DNA of 6,210 nucleotides. Source: Clostridiales bacterium. Its GTDB lineage: Bacteria; Bacillota; Clostridia; Oscillospirales; Oscillospiraceae. Position 1 is the stretch's first letter. The number at the start of each line of letters is the position of its first letter. The notes under the pieces are model-generated. The model made no database searches, was not told the DNA's origin, and saw only the letters and a program-made list of their open reading frames with translations. Of the stretch, positions 1-5,747 are shown piece by piece. The position numbers were made by a program, and so were the translations under genes. The stretch is from contig DQDL01000107.1 of assembly GCA_003533405.1 (NCBI GenBank), positions 418 through 6,627 on the forward strand, given 5' to 3'.

Positions 1-1
1 C

Positions 2-289
2 GGCAAGTTCCTGGGCGCTTACTACGACAAGAAGATCTATGAGAACGACCCGTTTGCAAGACTTGACCAGAAGGGCGTAGGCAAGCTCGTTAAGATGGCA
101 TGCCAGCTCGGCAGACAGACCCGTCCCGACCTGCATCTCGGCATCTGCGGCGAACACGGCGGCGACCCCAGCTCCGTTGAGTTCTGCCACAAGGTCGGCC
201 TCGACTATGTCTCCTGCAGCCCCTTCCGTGTCCCCATCGCCCGCCTCGCCGCCGCACAGGCAGCTATTAAGGAGCAGGCTGAAAAGTAA
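2..289 (+). CDS. ppdK: Pyruvate, phosphate dikinase, C-terminal fragment (gene runs off left edge)
   Basis: This is the last 95 codons of pyruvate, phosphate dikinase, the cytosolic enzyme that interconverts pyruvate + ATP + Pi and PEP + AMP + PPi. The frame is open from base 2 and ends in TAA. What is visible is the end of the PEP/pyruvate-binding TIM barrel. It includes the GICGEHGGDP motif (fragment residues 47-56), whose cysteine aligns with the catalytic Cys of the family (Cys831 in the Clostridium symbiosum enzyme, Cys502 in PTS enzyme I). The family-typical VSCSPFRVPIARLAAAQAA tail follows. That tail and the distance of the Cys from the C-terminus favour PPDK over PEP synthase or enzyme I. 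The full protein is usually about 875 residues, so roughly nine tenths lies outside the window. A strong terminator follows within 20 bases of the stop. No frameshift or damage is visible. Confidence 0.97.
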   Translation, partial: GKFLGAYYDKKIYENDPFARLDQKGVGKLVKMACQLGRQTRPDLHLGICGEHGGDPSSVEFCHKVGLDYVSCSPFRVPIARLAAAQAAIKEQAEK

Positions 290-305
290 TATAATAAGTG
301 TTCGC

Positions 306-345
306 AAATCAAAAAGCCAAGTCGAAAGACTTGGCTTTTTGATTT
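306..345. terminator. Bidirectional intrinsic terminator between convergent ppdK and larC
   Basis: An 18-bp perfect stem (left arm from about 306 to 323, right arm 328-345) is closed by a GAAA tetraloop at 324-327. A-tracts and T-tracts lie within the stem on both sides of the GCCAAGTC/GACTTGGC core. Read on + the core is followed by TTTTTGATTTT. Read on - it is followed by TTTTTGATTT. It can therefore end both the ppdK transcript and the lar operon transcript. The larC stop codon (345-347) touches the outer end of the stem. Confidence 0.93.
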
Positions 346-1511
346 TATAATTCGGTTGCTTTTCTTATTTCGGCAATCGTTGTGTCATTTTCTCTTGCAA
401 GTTTTGCGAGGTCGTCGTACTCGGCTTTGCTGCGCTTAACGCCGTAGCCGGTGGCGGTTTTTATGCGAACAGCGCCATATTCGGTTTGGACGGTGTCGAT
501 GCTGCGGGTGAGGTTATATCGATTGCACACATATTCACGCACGCCAAGGGTGGTCGTGTGCTTAAAAATGCAGCGCAGCATTTCGTCACGCTTGTCGCTG
601 CGGCACATGCAGGTGAGCATCACGCCCGGACGGCTCTTTTTCATACCAATATTGGTGAAATATACATCCAGAGCACCGAGCCTGAACAGCTCCTCCATCG
701 TAAAGCCGAGCTCCTCGGGGGTCATGTCGTCAAGGTTGCAGGCAAGCTCAATTATCCGCTCTTTTTGCTCATCCGTCTCACCGAGCAGTACACGCACCAC
801 ATTTGCAGTCTCAAAATTCTTTTTACCAGTGCCGCAGCCGACACGCTCGACCCTGAGCACCGGCATCGGAACAAAAGCCTCTGCAAAGTGCTTGAGCAGC
901 GCAGCGCCCGTCGGGGTGCACAGCTCGGACTTTATCTGCCCTGAATATATCGGCACGCCACGCAAAATCAGCTCCGTAGCCGGGGCTGGAACGGGCAGCA
1001 CACCGTGCGCACACTTTACAAAGCCCGAGCCGACATTCACCGGCGATGCCAGCACCTTATCGGGCGCAAGCTCGTGCATAAGCTCGCACACGCTCAGGAC
1101 ATCAGCCAGCGCATCAAGCGAGCCAACCTCATGAAAATGGATGTTTTCTATCGGATGACCATGAACCCTGCTTTCTGCCTCTGCGATATGAGTATATACT
1201 GCTTTTGCATTATCTTTCACCTCATCGGCAAGCGGCACGGTGTCAATAAACTCCGTTATCTCGGCAACGCTCGTGTGATGATGGTGATGCCGCTCGGGCT
1301 CACCCTCCTCGTCACCGTTTATGAGCACCGTCACATGTGTTCCCATGACGCCGCACTTCCTGTCGGGCTTTGCCGAGAGCACCGCCTTGCCGCCGAGAGC
1401 GTCGTTCATGCGGGCAATGAAACCGTCACGGTCGGGGTGCAGCTCCAGCAGTGCCGCCGTGAGCATATCTCCGGCACAGCCCATGGCACAATCTATGTAC
1501 AGGGTTTTCAT
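345..1511 (-). CDS. larC: Nickel-pincer cofactor biosynthesis protein LarC (nickel insertion), single full-length ORF
   Basis: LarC performs the last step of NPN cofactor synthesis, the CTP-dependent insertion of nickel (cyclometallation) into pyridinium-3,5-bisthiocarboxylic acid mononucleotide. The 388-residue protein begins MKTLYIDCAMGCAGDML, the family N-terminus. It also carries HFHEVGSLDALADV (about 126-138), CTPTGAALLKHFAEAF (198-213), GCGTGKKNFETANVVRVLLGE (starting at 225), and a C-terminal domain with KHTTTLGVRE (317-326). A His-rich run of five histidines (75-79) lies in a variable loop, as is common in nickel-handling proteins. In Lactiplantibacillus plantarum this protein is split into larC1/larC2 and joined by ribosomal frameshifting. 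Here both halves are in one frame with no break. The ATG at 1511 overlaps the larE stop as ATGA, which implies coupled translation; a GAGG lies 12 nt upstream. It is last in the operon and ends at the shared terminator. Confidence 0.96.
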   Translation of the reverse strand: MKTLYIDCAMGCAGDMLTAALLELHPDRDGFIARMNDALGGKAVLSAKPDRKCGVMGTHVTVLINGDEEGEPERHHHHHTSVAEITEFIDTVPLADEVKDNAKAVYTHIAEAESRVHGHPIENIHFHEVGSLDALADVLSVCELMHELAPDKVLASPVNVGSGFVKCAHGVLPVPAPATELILRGVPIYSGQIKSELCTPTGAALLKHFAEAFVPMPVLRVERVGCGTGKKNFETANVVRVLLGETDEQKERIIELACNLDDMTPEELGFTMEELFRLGALDVYFTNIGMKKSRPGVMLTCMCRSDKRDEMLRCIFKHTTTLGVREYVCNRYNLTRSIDTVQTEYGAVRIKTATGYGVKRSKAEYDDLAKLARENDTTIAEIRKATEL

Positions 1512-2263
1512 TTGCGTTCTGGCCTCGCTTTCTGGTCAAGTTTTATAGCGGCAAAATACTTGGACATCTCCGCATTTATCGCTTCAAATTCGGCTTGCGC
1601 TCTCGGTTGCTGCTTTTCGGTGAATTGCAGCAGAGCACCGCCGTCTCGCAGACGGACACGGAAGTCGGTGAAGCCGAGAGAGAACAGATAACTTTCGCTC
1701 TGCTCAACTGCCGCAAGCTTTTCGGCGGTTATTTTTTCGCCGGTCGGAACACGGGTCGCAAGGCAGGCATATGCGGGCTTATCCCATGTAAACAGCCCTG
1801 CCTCGTGCGAGAGCCTGCGAAGCTCGGCCTTCGTTATCCCGCACATGCGCAGCGGGGAGAGAATGTTCTCCTCGGTAAGCACCTTCATGCCCGGACGGTC
1901 GCCGCCGTCGTCACTTGCGTTCGTGCCGTCGATTATCGTGTCATAGCCGTCGGCACTTGCCGCTTTGCGGATAGCGCCCATGATGCACTTTTTGCAGTAA
2001 TAGCAGCGGTTTGAAGGGTTGCCCGTTACCTCGTCAAGCTGCAAAATATCAACATTTATCTCGTGCAGAGTAACATCCAGCATTTCGGTCAGCTTCCTTG
2101 CATCCTCGTGCTCAAACTCCGGCTGGAACTGCGATTTGACATAGTACGGCTGCACATCAGCACCGCTTTCCTTTGCAGCGTACAGCAGGTATGACGAGTC
2201 TGCACCGCCGGAAAAGGCGAGCGCAACTTTGTTGTGTTCGGTGAAAAATTCGTTCAGTTTCAT
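1508..2263 (-). CDS. larE: LarE, ATP-dependent sulfur transferase of nickel-pincer cofactor synthesis (multi-Cys type)
   Basis: LarE adenylates the two carboxylates of pyridinium-3,5-biscarboxylic acid mononucleotide and replaces them with thiocarboxylates. Numbered from the ATG at 2263 (251 residues), the protein has the PP-loop AFSGGADSS (16-24), the NPSNRCYYCKKC segment with C87, C90 and C93, DGTNASDDGGDRPG (112-125), LSPL at 136-139, and KPAYACLATRVPTGEKIT with C167. C167 sits where the L. plantarum enzyme has its sacrificial Cys176. The extra cysteines resemble LarE proteins reported to carry a [4Fe-4S] cluster, so sulfur may come from the cluster rather than from the protein's own Cys. 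The frame also opens at a TTG at 2272 (254 residues, overlapping larB). The ATG at 2263 is preferred because it starts 1 nt after the larB TGA. Neither start has a clear Shine-Dalgarno site, which fits translational coupling to larB. The stop overlaps the larC start by 4 nt. Confidence 0.95.
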   Translation of the reverse strand: MKLNEFFTEHNKVALAFSGGADSSYLLYAAKESGADVQPYYVKSQFQPEFEHEDARKLTEMLDVTLHEINVDILQLDEVTGNPSNRCYYCKKCIMGAIRKAASADGYDTIIDGTNASDDGGDRPGMKVLTEENILSPLRMCGITKAELRRLSHEAGLFTWDKPAYACLATRVPTGEKITAEKLAAVEQSESYLFSLGFTDFRVRLRDGGALLQFTEKQQPRAQAEFEAINAEMSKYFAAIKLDQKARPERK

Positions 2264-2264
2264 G

Positions 2265-3017
2265 TCAGTCAAGGTGATTTATCATGCTGGCGAGGTAGCC
2301 TGCGCCGAAACCGTTATCAATGTTGACGACCGACATGCCGCTTGCACAGGAGTTGAGCATGCTCAGCAGTGCCGCAACGCCGCCGAACGATGCACCGTAG
2401 CCAACGCTTGTGGGGACGGCGATAACAGGGCAGTCGGCAAGTCCACCGATGACCGACGGCAGCGCACCCTCCATGCCCGCAACGGCGATGATGACACGGG
2501 CACTCATGACGGTATCCATATTTGCAAGCAACCTGTGGATACCCGAAACGCCGACATCGTACAGGCGCAGGACATTGTTGCCCAGCGCTTCGGCGGTCAT
2601 GGCGGCCTCCTCGGCGACGGGAATATCGCTCGTGCCGCCGGTGGCGATGACGATGCGCCCCTTGCCATTTGGCTCGGGCATCTCGCCGATTATGCCGATG
2701 CGAGCCAGACTGTTGTAGTTGAGCGGCAATTCGGCTTTTATATACTCTGCCGCTTCTTCGGTCAGGCGTGTTATGAGCACGGTCTGCTGCTTGCTTTTAA
2801 GCATCGCCTTTGCAATGCCGAGGATATGCTCCTTGGCCTTGCCCTCGCCGTAGATGACCTCGGGCACGCCTTGGCGTATGCCACGGTGGAAGTCCACCTT
2901 AGCGTAGTTGCCGATCTCCTGAAACGGCTGCATTTTAAGCTTAAGCGCCGCATCGTCGGGGCTGACGCTCCCGTCGGCAACATGGTTTAAAAGCTCTGTA
3001 AGTTCGTGTTTATCCAT
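2265..3017 (-). CDS. larB: LarB, pyridinium-3,5-biscarboxylic acid mononucleotide synthase
   Basis: LarB starts NPN synthesis. It carboxylates nicotinic acid adenine dinucleotide at C5 and hydrolyses the phosphoanhydride, releasing AMP. The protein has an N-terminal family-specific part (HRGIRQGVPEVIYGEGK, about 44-60 from the chosen start) and a PurE-like carboxylase domain. The latter is seen in IVIATGGTSDIPVAEEAA (starting at 122), YDVGVSGIHRLL (starting at 153), VAGMEGALPSVIGGL (starting at 179) and PTSVGYGASFGGVAALLSML (starting at 202). The cysteine in LNSCASG (C224) matches the active-site Cys proposed to attack the pyridine ring in L. plantarum LarB. The start could be the ATG at 3029 (254 residues) or at 3017 (250 residues). 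The second has a GGTGA at proper spacing and the first has no good site, so 3017 is chosen. It is the first gene of the larB-larE-larC operon, and its TGA ends 1 nt before the larE ATG. Calling it PurE itself is ruled out by the LarB-specific N-terminal half. Confidence 0.95.
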   Translation of the reverse strand: MDKHELTELLNHVADGSVSPDDAALKLKMQPFQEIGNYAKVDFHRGIRQGVPEVIYGEGKAKEHILGIAKAMLKSKQQTVLITRLTEEAAEYIKAELPLNYNSLARIGIIGEMPEPNGKGRIVIATGGTSDIPVAEEAAMTAEALGNNVLRLYDVGVSGIHRLLANMDTVMSARVIIAVAGMEGALPSVIGGLADCPVIAVPTSVGYGASFGGVAALLSMLNSCASGMSVVNIDNGFGAGYLASMINHLD

Positions 3018-3022
3018 TTGCT

Positions 3023-3027
3023 TCACC
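3023..3027 (-). promoter_or_regulatory. Ribosome binding site deciding the larB start
   Basis: On the - strand GGTGA precedes the ATG at 3017 by 5 nt. It pairs with the UCACC part of the 16S rRNA 3' end, so the spacing corresponds to about 8 nt in GGAGG register. The in-frame ATG at 3029 lacks such a site, so the downstream ATG is preferred. Confidence 0.5.
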
Positions 3028-3032
3028 ATCAG

Positions 3033-3042
3033 TCACATGTGA
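3033..3042. promoter_or_regulatory. 10-bp palindrome TCACATGTGA in larB 5' leader, candidate operator
   Basis: This is a perfect 10-bp palindrome lying about 14 bp downstream of the lar -10 box, near predicted +7 to +16 and just before the larB start. The position suits a repressor operator. The half-site TGTGA resembles Crp/Fnr-family half-sites, and lar genes in L. plantarum are controlled by the Crp/Fnr-family regulator LarR. However, the two halves abut here rather than being spaced as in a classical CRP site. The regulatory role is inference. Confidence 0.35.
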
Positions 3043-3055
3043 TTTGCTTACATTA

Positions 3056-3084
3056 ATAATAGCACAACCTTTTGCCGCCTGCAA
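3056..3084 (-). promoter_or_regulatory. Sigma-A-type promoter of the larBEC operon
   Basis: On the - strand there is a -35 TTGCAG (3084-3079), a 17-bp spacer, and a -10 TATTAT (3061-3056) preceded by TG in the extended -10 position (TGC-TATTAT). The transcript would begin near 3049, leaving a leader of about 20-32 nt before larB. A 6-bp inverted repeat, TTGTGC (3090-3095) and GCACAA (3062-3067), flanks the -35 and reaches the extended -10. It could be regulatory or chance. Confidence 0.72.
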
Positions 3085-3123
3085 TGTCATTGTGCCTTGC
3101 CGTCAGCGACTGTTAGCGAGATA

Positions 3124-3129
3124 TATAAT
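3124..3129 (+). promoter_or_regulatory. Perfect -10 TATAAT, candidate upstream promoter of tspO
   Basis: A consensus TATAAT stands in the otherwise unassigned divergent intergenic region on +, pointing toward tspO. No good -35 is found at 16-18 bp: the bases there are near CGTCAG, and a TTGCCG at 3097 is 21 bp away. Start of transcription would fall near 3136, only about 16 nt before the hairpin at 3152-3179. An alternative -10-like TATATT (3220-3225), also without a clear -35, lies downstream of the hairpin. Confidence 0.38.
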
Positions 3130-3155
3130 AATCCTTAGAGCATAATCCTTAGAGC
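3128..3155. repeat. 14-bp perfect tandem duplication
   Basis: The 14-mer ATAATCCTTAGAGC occurs twice head to tail (3128-3141 and 3142-3155). The first copy overlaps the TATAAT box. The end of the second copy (GAGC) forms the base of the left arm of the following hairpin. With two copies it is most simply a slippage duplication. Confidence 0.9.
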
Positions 3156-3185
3156 AGATAGGCACAGTGCTATCTGCTCATTTTT
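3152..3185 (+). terminator. Terminator-like hairpin with T-run in the leader upstream of tspO
   Basis: Perfect 10-bp arms GAGCAGATAG (3152-3161) and CTATCTGCTC (3170-3179) enclose an 8-nt loop. They are followed on + by A and then TTTTT (3181-3185), the form of an intrinsic terminator. On - the stem is not followed by a T-run, so it acts on + only. There is no + strand gene upstream between the lar promoter and this hairpin. It is therefore either insulation or a leader attenuator for tspO. Confidence 0.6.
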
Positions 3186-3253
3186 CACCCATCGGCGTAT
3201 GTTTTTGCACAGGCTGGCATATATTAGCTGCAAAATGATTTGGAGGGTGCAGT

Positions 3254-3724
3254 ATGAAATGCAATTGGAAAAAGCTTGCGCTGGCGGTGGCGATACCGCT
3301 TGCAGTTGGCGGTCTGTCGGCACTTTTGACGATGGACAACATGGTGATGTTCGACGCTGTCAAAAAGCCGCCGCTATCCCCGCCCAAGTGGCTGTTTCCG
3401 GCAGCATGGACGGTGCTGTATATCCTCATGGGCATTGCGTCCTACCTCGTGTGCACCGCCAATGCACCGTCGGGCAGGAAGCGTTCGGCGCTCATCGTCT
3501 ACGCAGTTTCGCTCGTATTTAACTTCCTGTGGAGCATCATTTTCTTTAACCTCGACAACTACCTGCTCGCCTTCATATGGCTGTGCGCACTGTGGCTGCT
3601 CATCGTTATCGCAACGGTGCAGTTTTTCGGCATACGCAGGACGGCGGGCCGGCTCATGCTGCCGTATATCCTATGGGTGAGCTTCGCCGGTTATCTCAAT
3701 TATGGGATATATCTGCTAAATTGA
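3254..3724 (+). CDS. tspO: TspO/MBR family membrane protein
   Basis: This 156-residue protein, of normal length for the family, belongs to the tryptophan-rich sensory protein / mitochondrial benzodiazepine receptor family. These are five-helix membrane proteins that bind porphyrins and in some bacteria promote their photo-oxidative breakdown. Hydrophobic segments fall at about 7-26, 46-68, 77-99, 102-124 and 132-153. Family motifs are KKPPLSPPKWLFPAAWTVLY (37-56), FNFLWSIIFF (89-98) and LPYILWVSFAGYLN (136-149). W52 and W141 likely correspond to the tryptophans linked to porphyrin handling in Bacillus cereus TspO; that alignment is from memory. The start is fixed by GGAGGG (3242-3247), 6 nt before the ATG. 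It is divergent from the lar operon and has fbp 59 nt downstream with no terminator between them. The ligand in this organism is unknown. Confidence 0.96.
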   Translation: MKCNWKKLALAVAIPLAVGGLSALLTMDNMVMFDAVKKPPLSPPKWLFPAAWTVLYILMGIASYLVCTANAPSGRKRSALIVYAVSLVFNFLWSIIFFNLDNYLLAFIWLCALWLLIVIATVQFFGIRRTAGRLMLPYILWVSFAGYLNYGIYLLN

Positions 3725-3726
3725 AG

Positions 3727-3755
3727 TTGTAAAAACCAAAAGAAGATGGTAATAT
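3727..3755 (+). promoter_or_regulatory. Extended -10 promoter for fbp
   Basis: A -35-like TTGTAA (3727-3732), a 17-bp spacer and TAATAT (3750-3755) preceded by TGG in the extended -10 position lie just after the tspO stop. The -10 itself matches consensus at 4 of 6 bases. Transcription would start near 3762, giving fbp a leader of about 20 nt. fbp may also be read through from tspO. Confidence 0.55.
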
Positions 3756-3783
3756 CAAGGCATAAACATAAAGAAGGTGCGAT

Positions 3784-5658
3784 ATGAGCAGATTTGACCG
3801 TGAATACCTCGAATTGCTGGCGGAAAAGTACCCCGATGAGGCTTCCGTGTGCTCGGAGATCATAAAGCTTCGGGCGATAATGGCGCTGCCGATGGGCACG
3901 GAGCATTTTATCAGCGACCTGCACGGCGAGTACGGCGCAGTGCGGCATATCCTCAACAACTGCTCCGGCGTTATCCTCGAAAAGGTGCGCAGGCTGTTTG
4001 AAGCCGAGATAGGCGAGGAGGCCTGCCGCAGCCTGTGCACGCTGATATATTACCCGCAGGAAAAGCTCAGCGCCATGCGTGAAAAGGGTGAGCTTACCGA
4101 CACAAAGCTGCGTGACTACCTCAAAATGCTGCGCACGCTTGCCGAGACGCTTTCGAGCAAATATACTCGCAACTATGTGCGCAGACAGATGCCCGAAAAG
4201 TGGAGCATGGTGCTCGACGAGCTGCTGCACATGCAGCGTGACGAGTATTCAAATCAGGTGCGCTATCACGAGGTGCTGCTGGAGTCGATAGTCTCGACCG
4301 GCGCTGCCGACGAGGTGATAGCTGCGCTTGCCGATATCATAAAGCGGCTTGCCGTTGACAAGCTGCACATAGTCGGAGATATCTTCGACCGAGGCCCCGA
4401 GCCTGCACGGCTTTTGGATGCCCTGATGGAGCATCCGAATATCGATATCCAGTGGGGCAACCACGATATCCTGTGGCTCGGTGCGGCTGCGGGAAGTCCG
4501 GCCTGCATTTTTACCGTTTTGCGCATCGCCGTTACATATGACAACATGGATCTTATCGGCCGCCGCTACGGTATATCGCTGCGTCCGCTCATGGCCTTTG
4601 CGCAGAAATATTACGGCGCATCGGATAAGGAAACGCTCAAGCTTGCGCTGCACACCCTGGGCTTTAAGCTCGAGGGCAGGATAATAAAGCGCCACCCGGG
4701 CTACGGCATGAACTCACGGCTCATGCTTGACAGGGTCGATTTTGCCAGCAACACCGTTGTTCTCGATGACGGCGTTTACCCCTTGAACACCGACAAGTGG
4801 CCGACTATAGACAGGGACGATCCCTATAGCCTAAACGCCGACGAGCAGGCGCTTATAGACGAATATGTAATTGCTTTCCGTGAAAGCCGCTCACTGCGGC
4901 GCCACATGGATTTTGTCTACCGCTGCGGCAGTACATATCTTTGCTGCAACGGTAATCTCCTGTATCACGGCTGCATCCCCATGACCGCCGACGGCGAGTT
5001 TGCCCGGGTGCGGCACGGCGGCAGATGGTATGCCGGTAAGGAGCTTTTGGACTATGCCGACACGGTGGTCAAAAGCGCATGGGCAAAGCATGACGAGTCG
5101 GCGCTCGACATGATGTGGTACCTCTGGTGCGGCAACGACAGCCCGTTTTCCGGCAGGGTGTTCCACACCTTTGAGCGTGCCGTCGTCGATGATAAAAGCA
5201 CATGGACAGAGCCGAAAAACCCATACTTCAGCTTTTGGGAGGACGAGCGGGCGGTACGCATGATACTCACCGAGTTCGGCCTTGACCCCGAAAATGGGCA
5301 TATCATAAACGGCCACACGCCGGTCAAGGCAGGCAAGGGCGAAAGCCCTGTCAAAGCCGGTGGCAAGCTGTTTATCATTGACGGCGGCTTCTGCGAGGCG
5401 TACCAGAAAACGACCGGCATAGCGGGCTATACACTCGTTTACAACTCTCACGGCCTTAAGATAAAGGCACACAGACCCTTTGAGGGCATCGCCAAGGCAA
5501 TTGACGAGAATGCCGATATCGAGTCCGAGGCCGAGCAGGTCGAGCGCTTTCCCCGCCGCCGGTATATCTCCGACTGCGACGACGGCGTACGACTGCGCAA
5601 GCGCATCGAGGCACTCGAGGCACTGCTTGAGGCATATCGCTCGGGTGAGCTTCAATAG
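3784..5658 (+). CDS. fbp: Fructose-1,6-bisphosphatase class III
   Basis: This cytosolic gluconeogenic enzyme hydrolyses fructose 1,6-bisphosphate to fructose 6-phosphate + Pi. It is the Bacillota-specific class III type, built on a calcineurin-like metallophosphoesterase fold and unrelated to the E. coli enzyme. At 624 residues it is slightly shorter than the B. subtilis protein (about 670). Metal-ligand motifs in order are FISDLHGEYGA (42-52), IVGDIFDRGPEP (196-207), WGNHD (224-228) and INGHTPVKAGKGE (508-520). Further family-typical stretches are CNGNLLYHGCIPM (388-400) and LFIIDGGFCEAYQKTTGIAG (529-548). The start follows AGAAGG (3772-3777) with 6 nt spacing. The B. subtilis homologue is inhibited by AMP, an effect relieved by PEP; PEP is the product of PPDK, whose gene lies about 3.5 kb away. 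The gene is intact. A separate promoter lies upstream, and no terminator is seen before the lipoprotein gene. Confidence 0.97.
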   Translation: MSRFDREYLELLAEKYPDEASVCSEIIKLRAIMALPMGTEHFISDLHGEYGAVRHILNNCSGVILEKVRRLFEAEIGEEACRSLCTLIYYPQEKLSAMREKGELTDTKLRDYLKMLRTLAETLSSKYTRNYVRRQMPEKWSMVLDELLHMQRDEYSNQVRYHEVLLESIVSTGAADEVIAALADIIKRLAVDKLHIVGDIFDRGPEPARLLDALMEHPNIDIQWGNHDILWLGAAAGSPACIFTVLRIAVTYDNMDLIGRRYGISLRPLMAFAQKYYGASDKETLKLALHTLGFKLEGRIIKRHPGYGMNSRLMLDRVDFASNTVVLDDGVYPLNTDKWPTIDRDDPYSLNADEQALIDEYVIAFRESRSLRRHMDFVYRCGSTYLCCNGNLLYHGCIPMTADGEFARVRHGGRWYAGKELLDYADTVVKSAWAKHDESALDMMWYLWCGNDSPFSGRVFHTFERAVVDDKSTWTEPKNPYFSFWEDERAVRMILTEFGLDPENGHIINGHTPVKAGKGESPVKAGGKLFIIDGGFCEAYQKTTGIAGYTLVYNSHGLKIKAHRPFEGIAKAIDENADIESEAEQVERFPRRRYISDCDDGVRLRKRIEALEALLEAYRSGELQ

Positions 5659-5659
5659 C

Positions 5660-5688
5660 TTGCACTTTTCGCAGCCATGTGTTAAAAT
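5660..5688 (+). promoter_or_regulatory. Strong extended -10 promoter of the lipoprotein gene
   Basis: TTGCAC (5660-5665), exactly 17 bp, then TAAAAT (5683-5688) preceded by TGT in the extended -10 position. It begins 2 bases after the fbp stop. Predicted start is near 5695, giving a leader of about 50 nt before the lipoprotein ATG. It is one of the two best promoter matches in the window, the other being that of the lar operon. Confidence 0.75.
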
Positions 5689-5747
5689 GCGCAGTAGTGG
5701 AATCAGAAAATTAGCAATTTCCAAATAAACGGAAAGAGGTATATGCT

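Noticed and set aside
345..1511. Programmed frameshift site in larC as in L. plantarum larC1/larC2
   Set aside because: Both parts are already in one continuous frame, so no shift is required.
451..1691. Several + strand frames across larC and the end of larE (451-1134, 486-944, 1005-1691)
   Set aside because: All lie opposite conserved lar coding sequence and overlap one another. Their Ser/Arg/Cys-rich composition is typical of out-of-frame translation.
2229..2990. Long + strand open frame (253 codons) antisense to nearly all of larB
   Set aside because: It lies opposite a clearly conserved enzyme gene, has no family motif, and its composition fits the complement of a GC-rich-wobble gene. 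It is a shadow frame.
3128..3155. CRISPR or other repeat array
   Set aside because: There are only two copies of a 14-bp unit with no spacer between them, so it is a simple tandem duplication.
3030..3253. Riboswitch or NikR operator in the divergent lar/tspO intergenic region
   Set aside because: The lar leader is only about 20-32 nt, too short for a riboswitch. No GTATGA/TCATAC half-sites of the NikR type were found. The tspO side shows one simple hairpin, not a known aptamer.
3700..4230. - strand frame of 176 codons across the tspO end and fbp start
   Set aside because: It covers the N-terminal motif of Fbp on the other strand and the fbp promoter, and has no protein family resemblance.
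4891..5724. Long - strand open frame (277 codons) antisense to fbp
   Set aside because: The fbp frame carries the full series of metal-binding motifs. The antisense frame shows no recognisable domain and no ribosome binding site was recognised.
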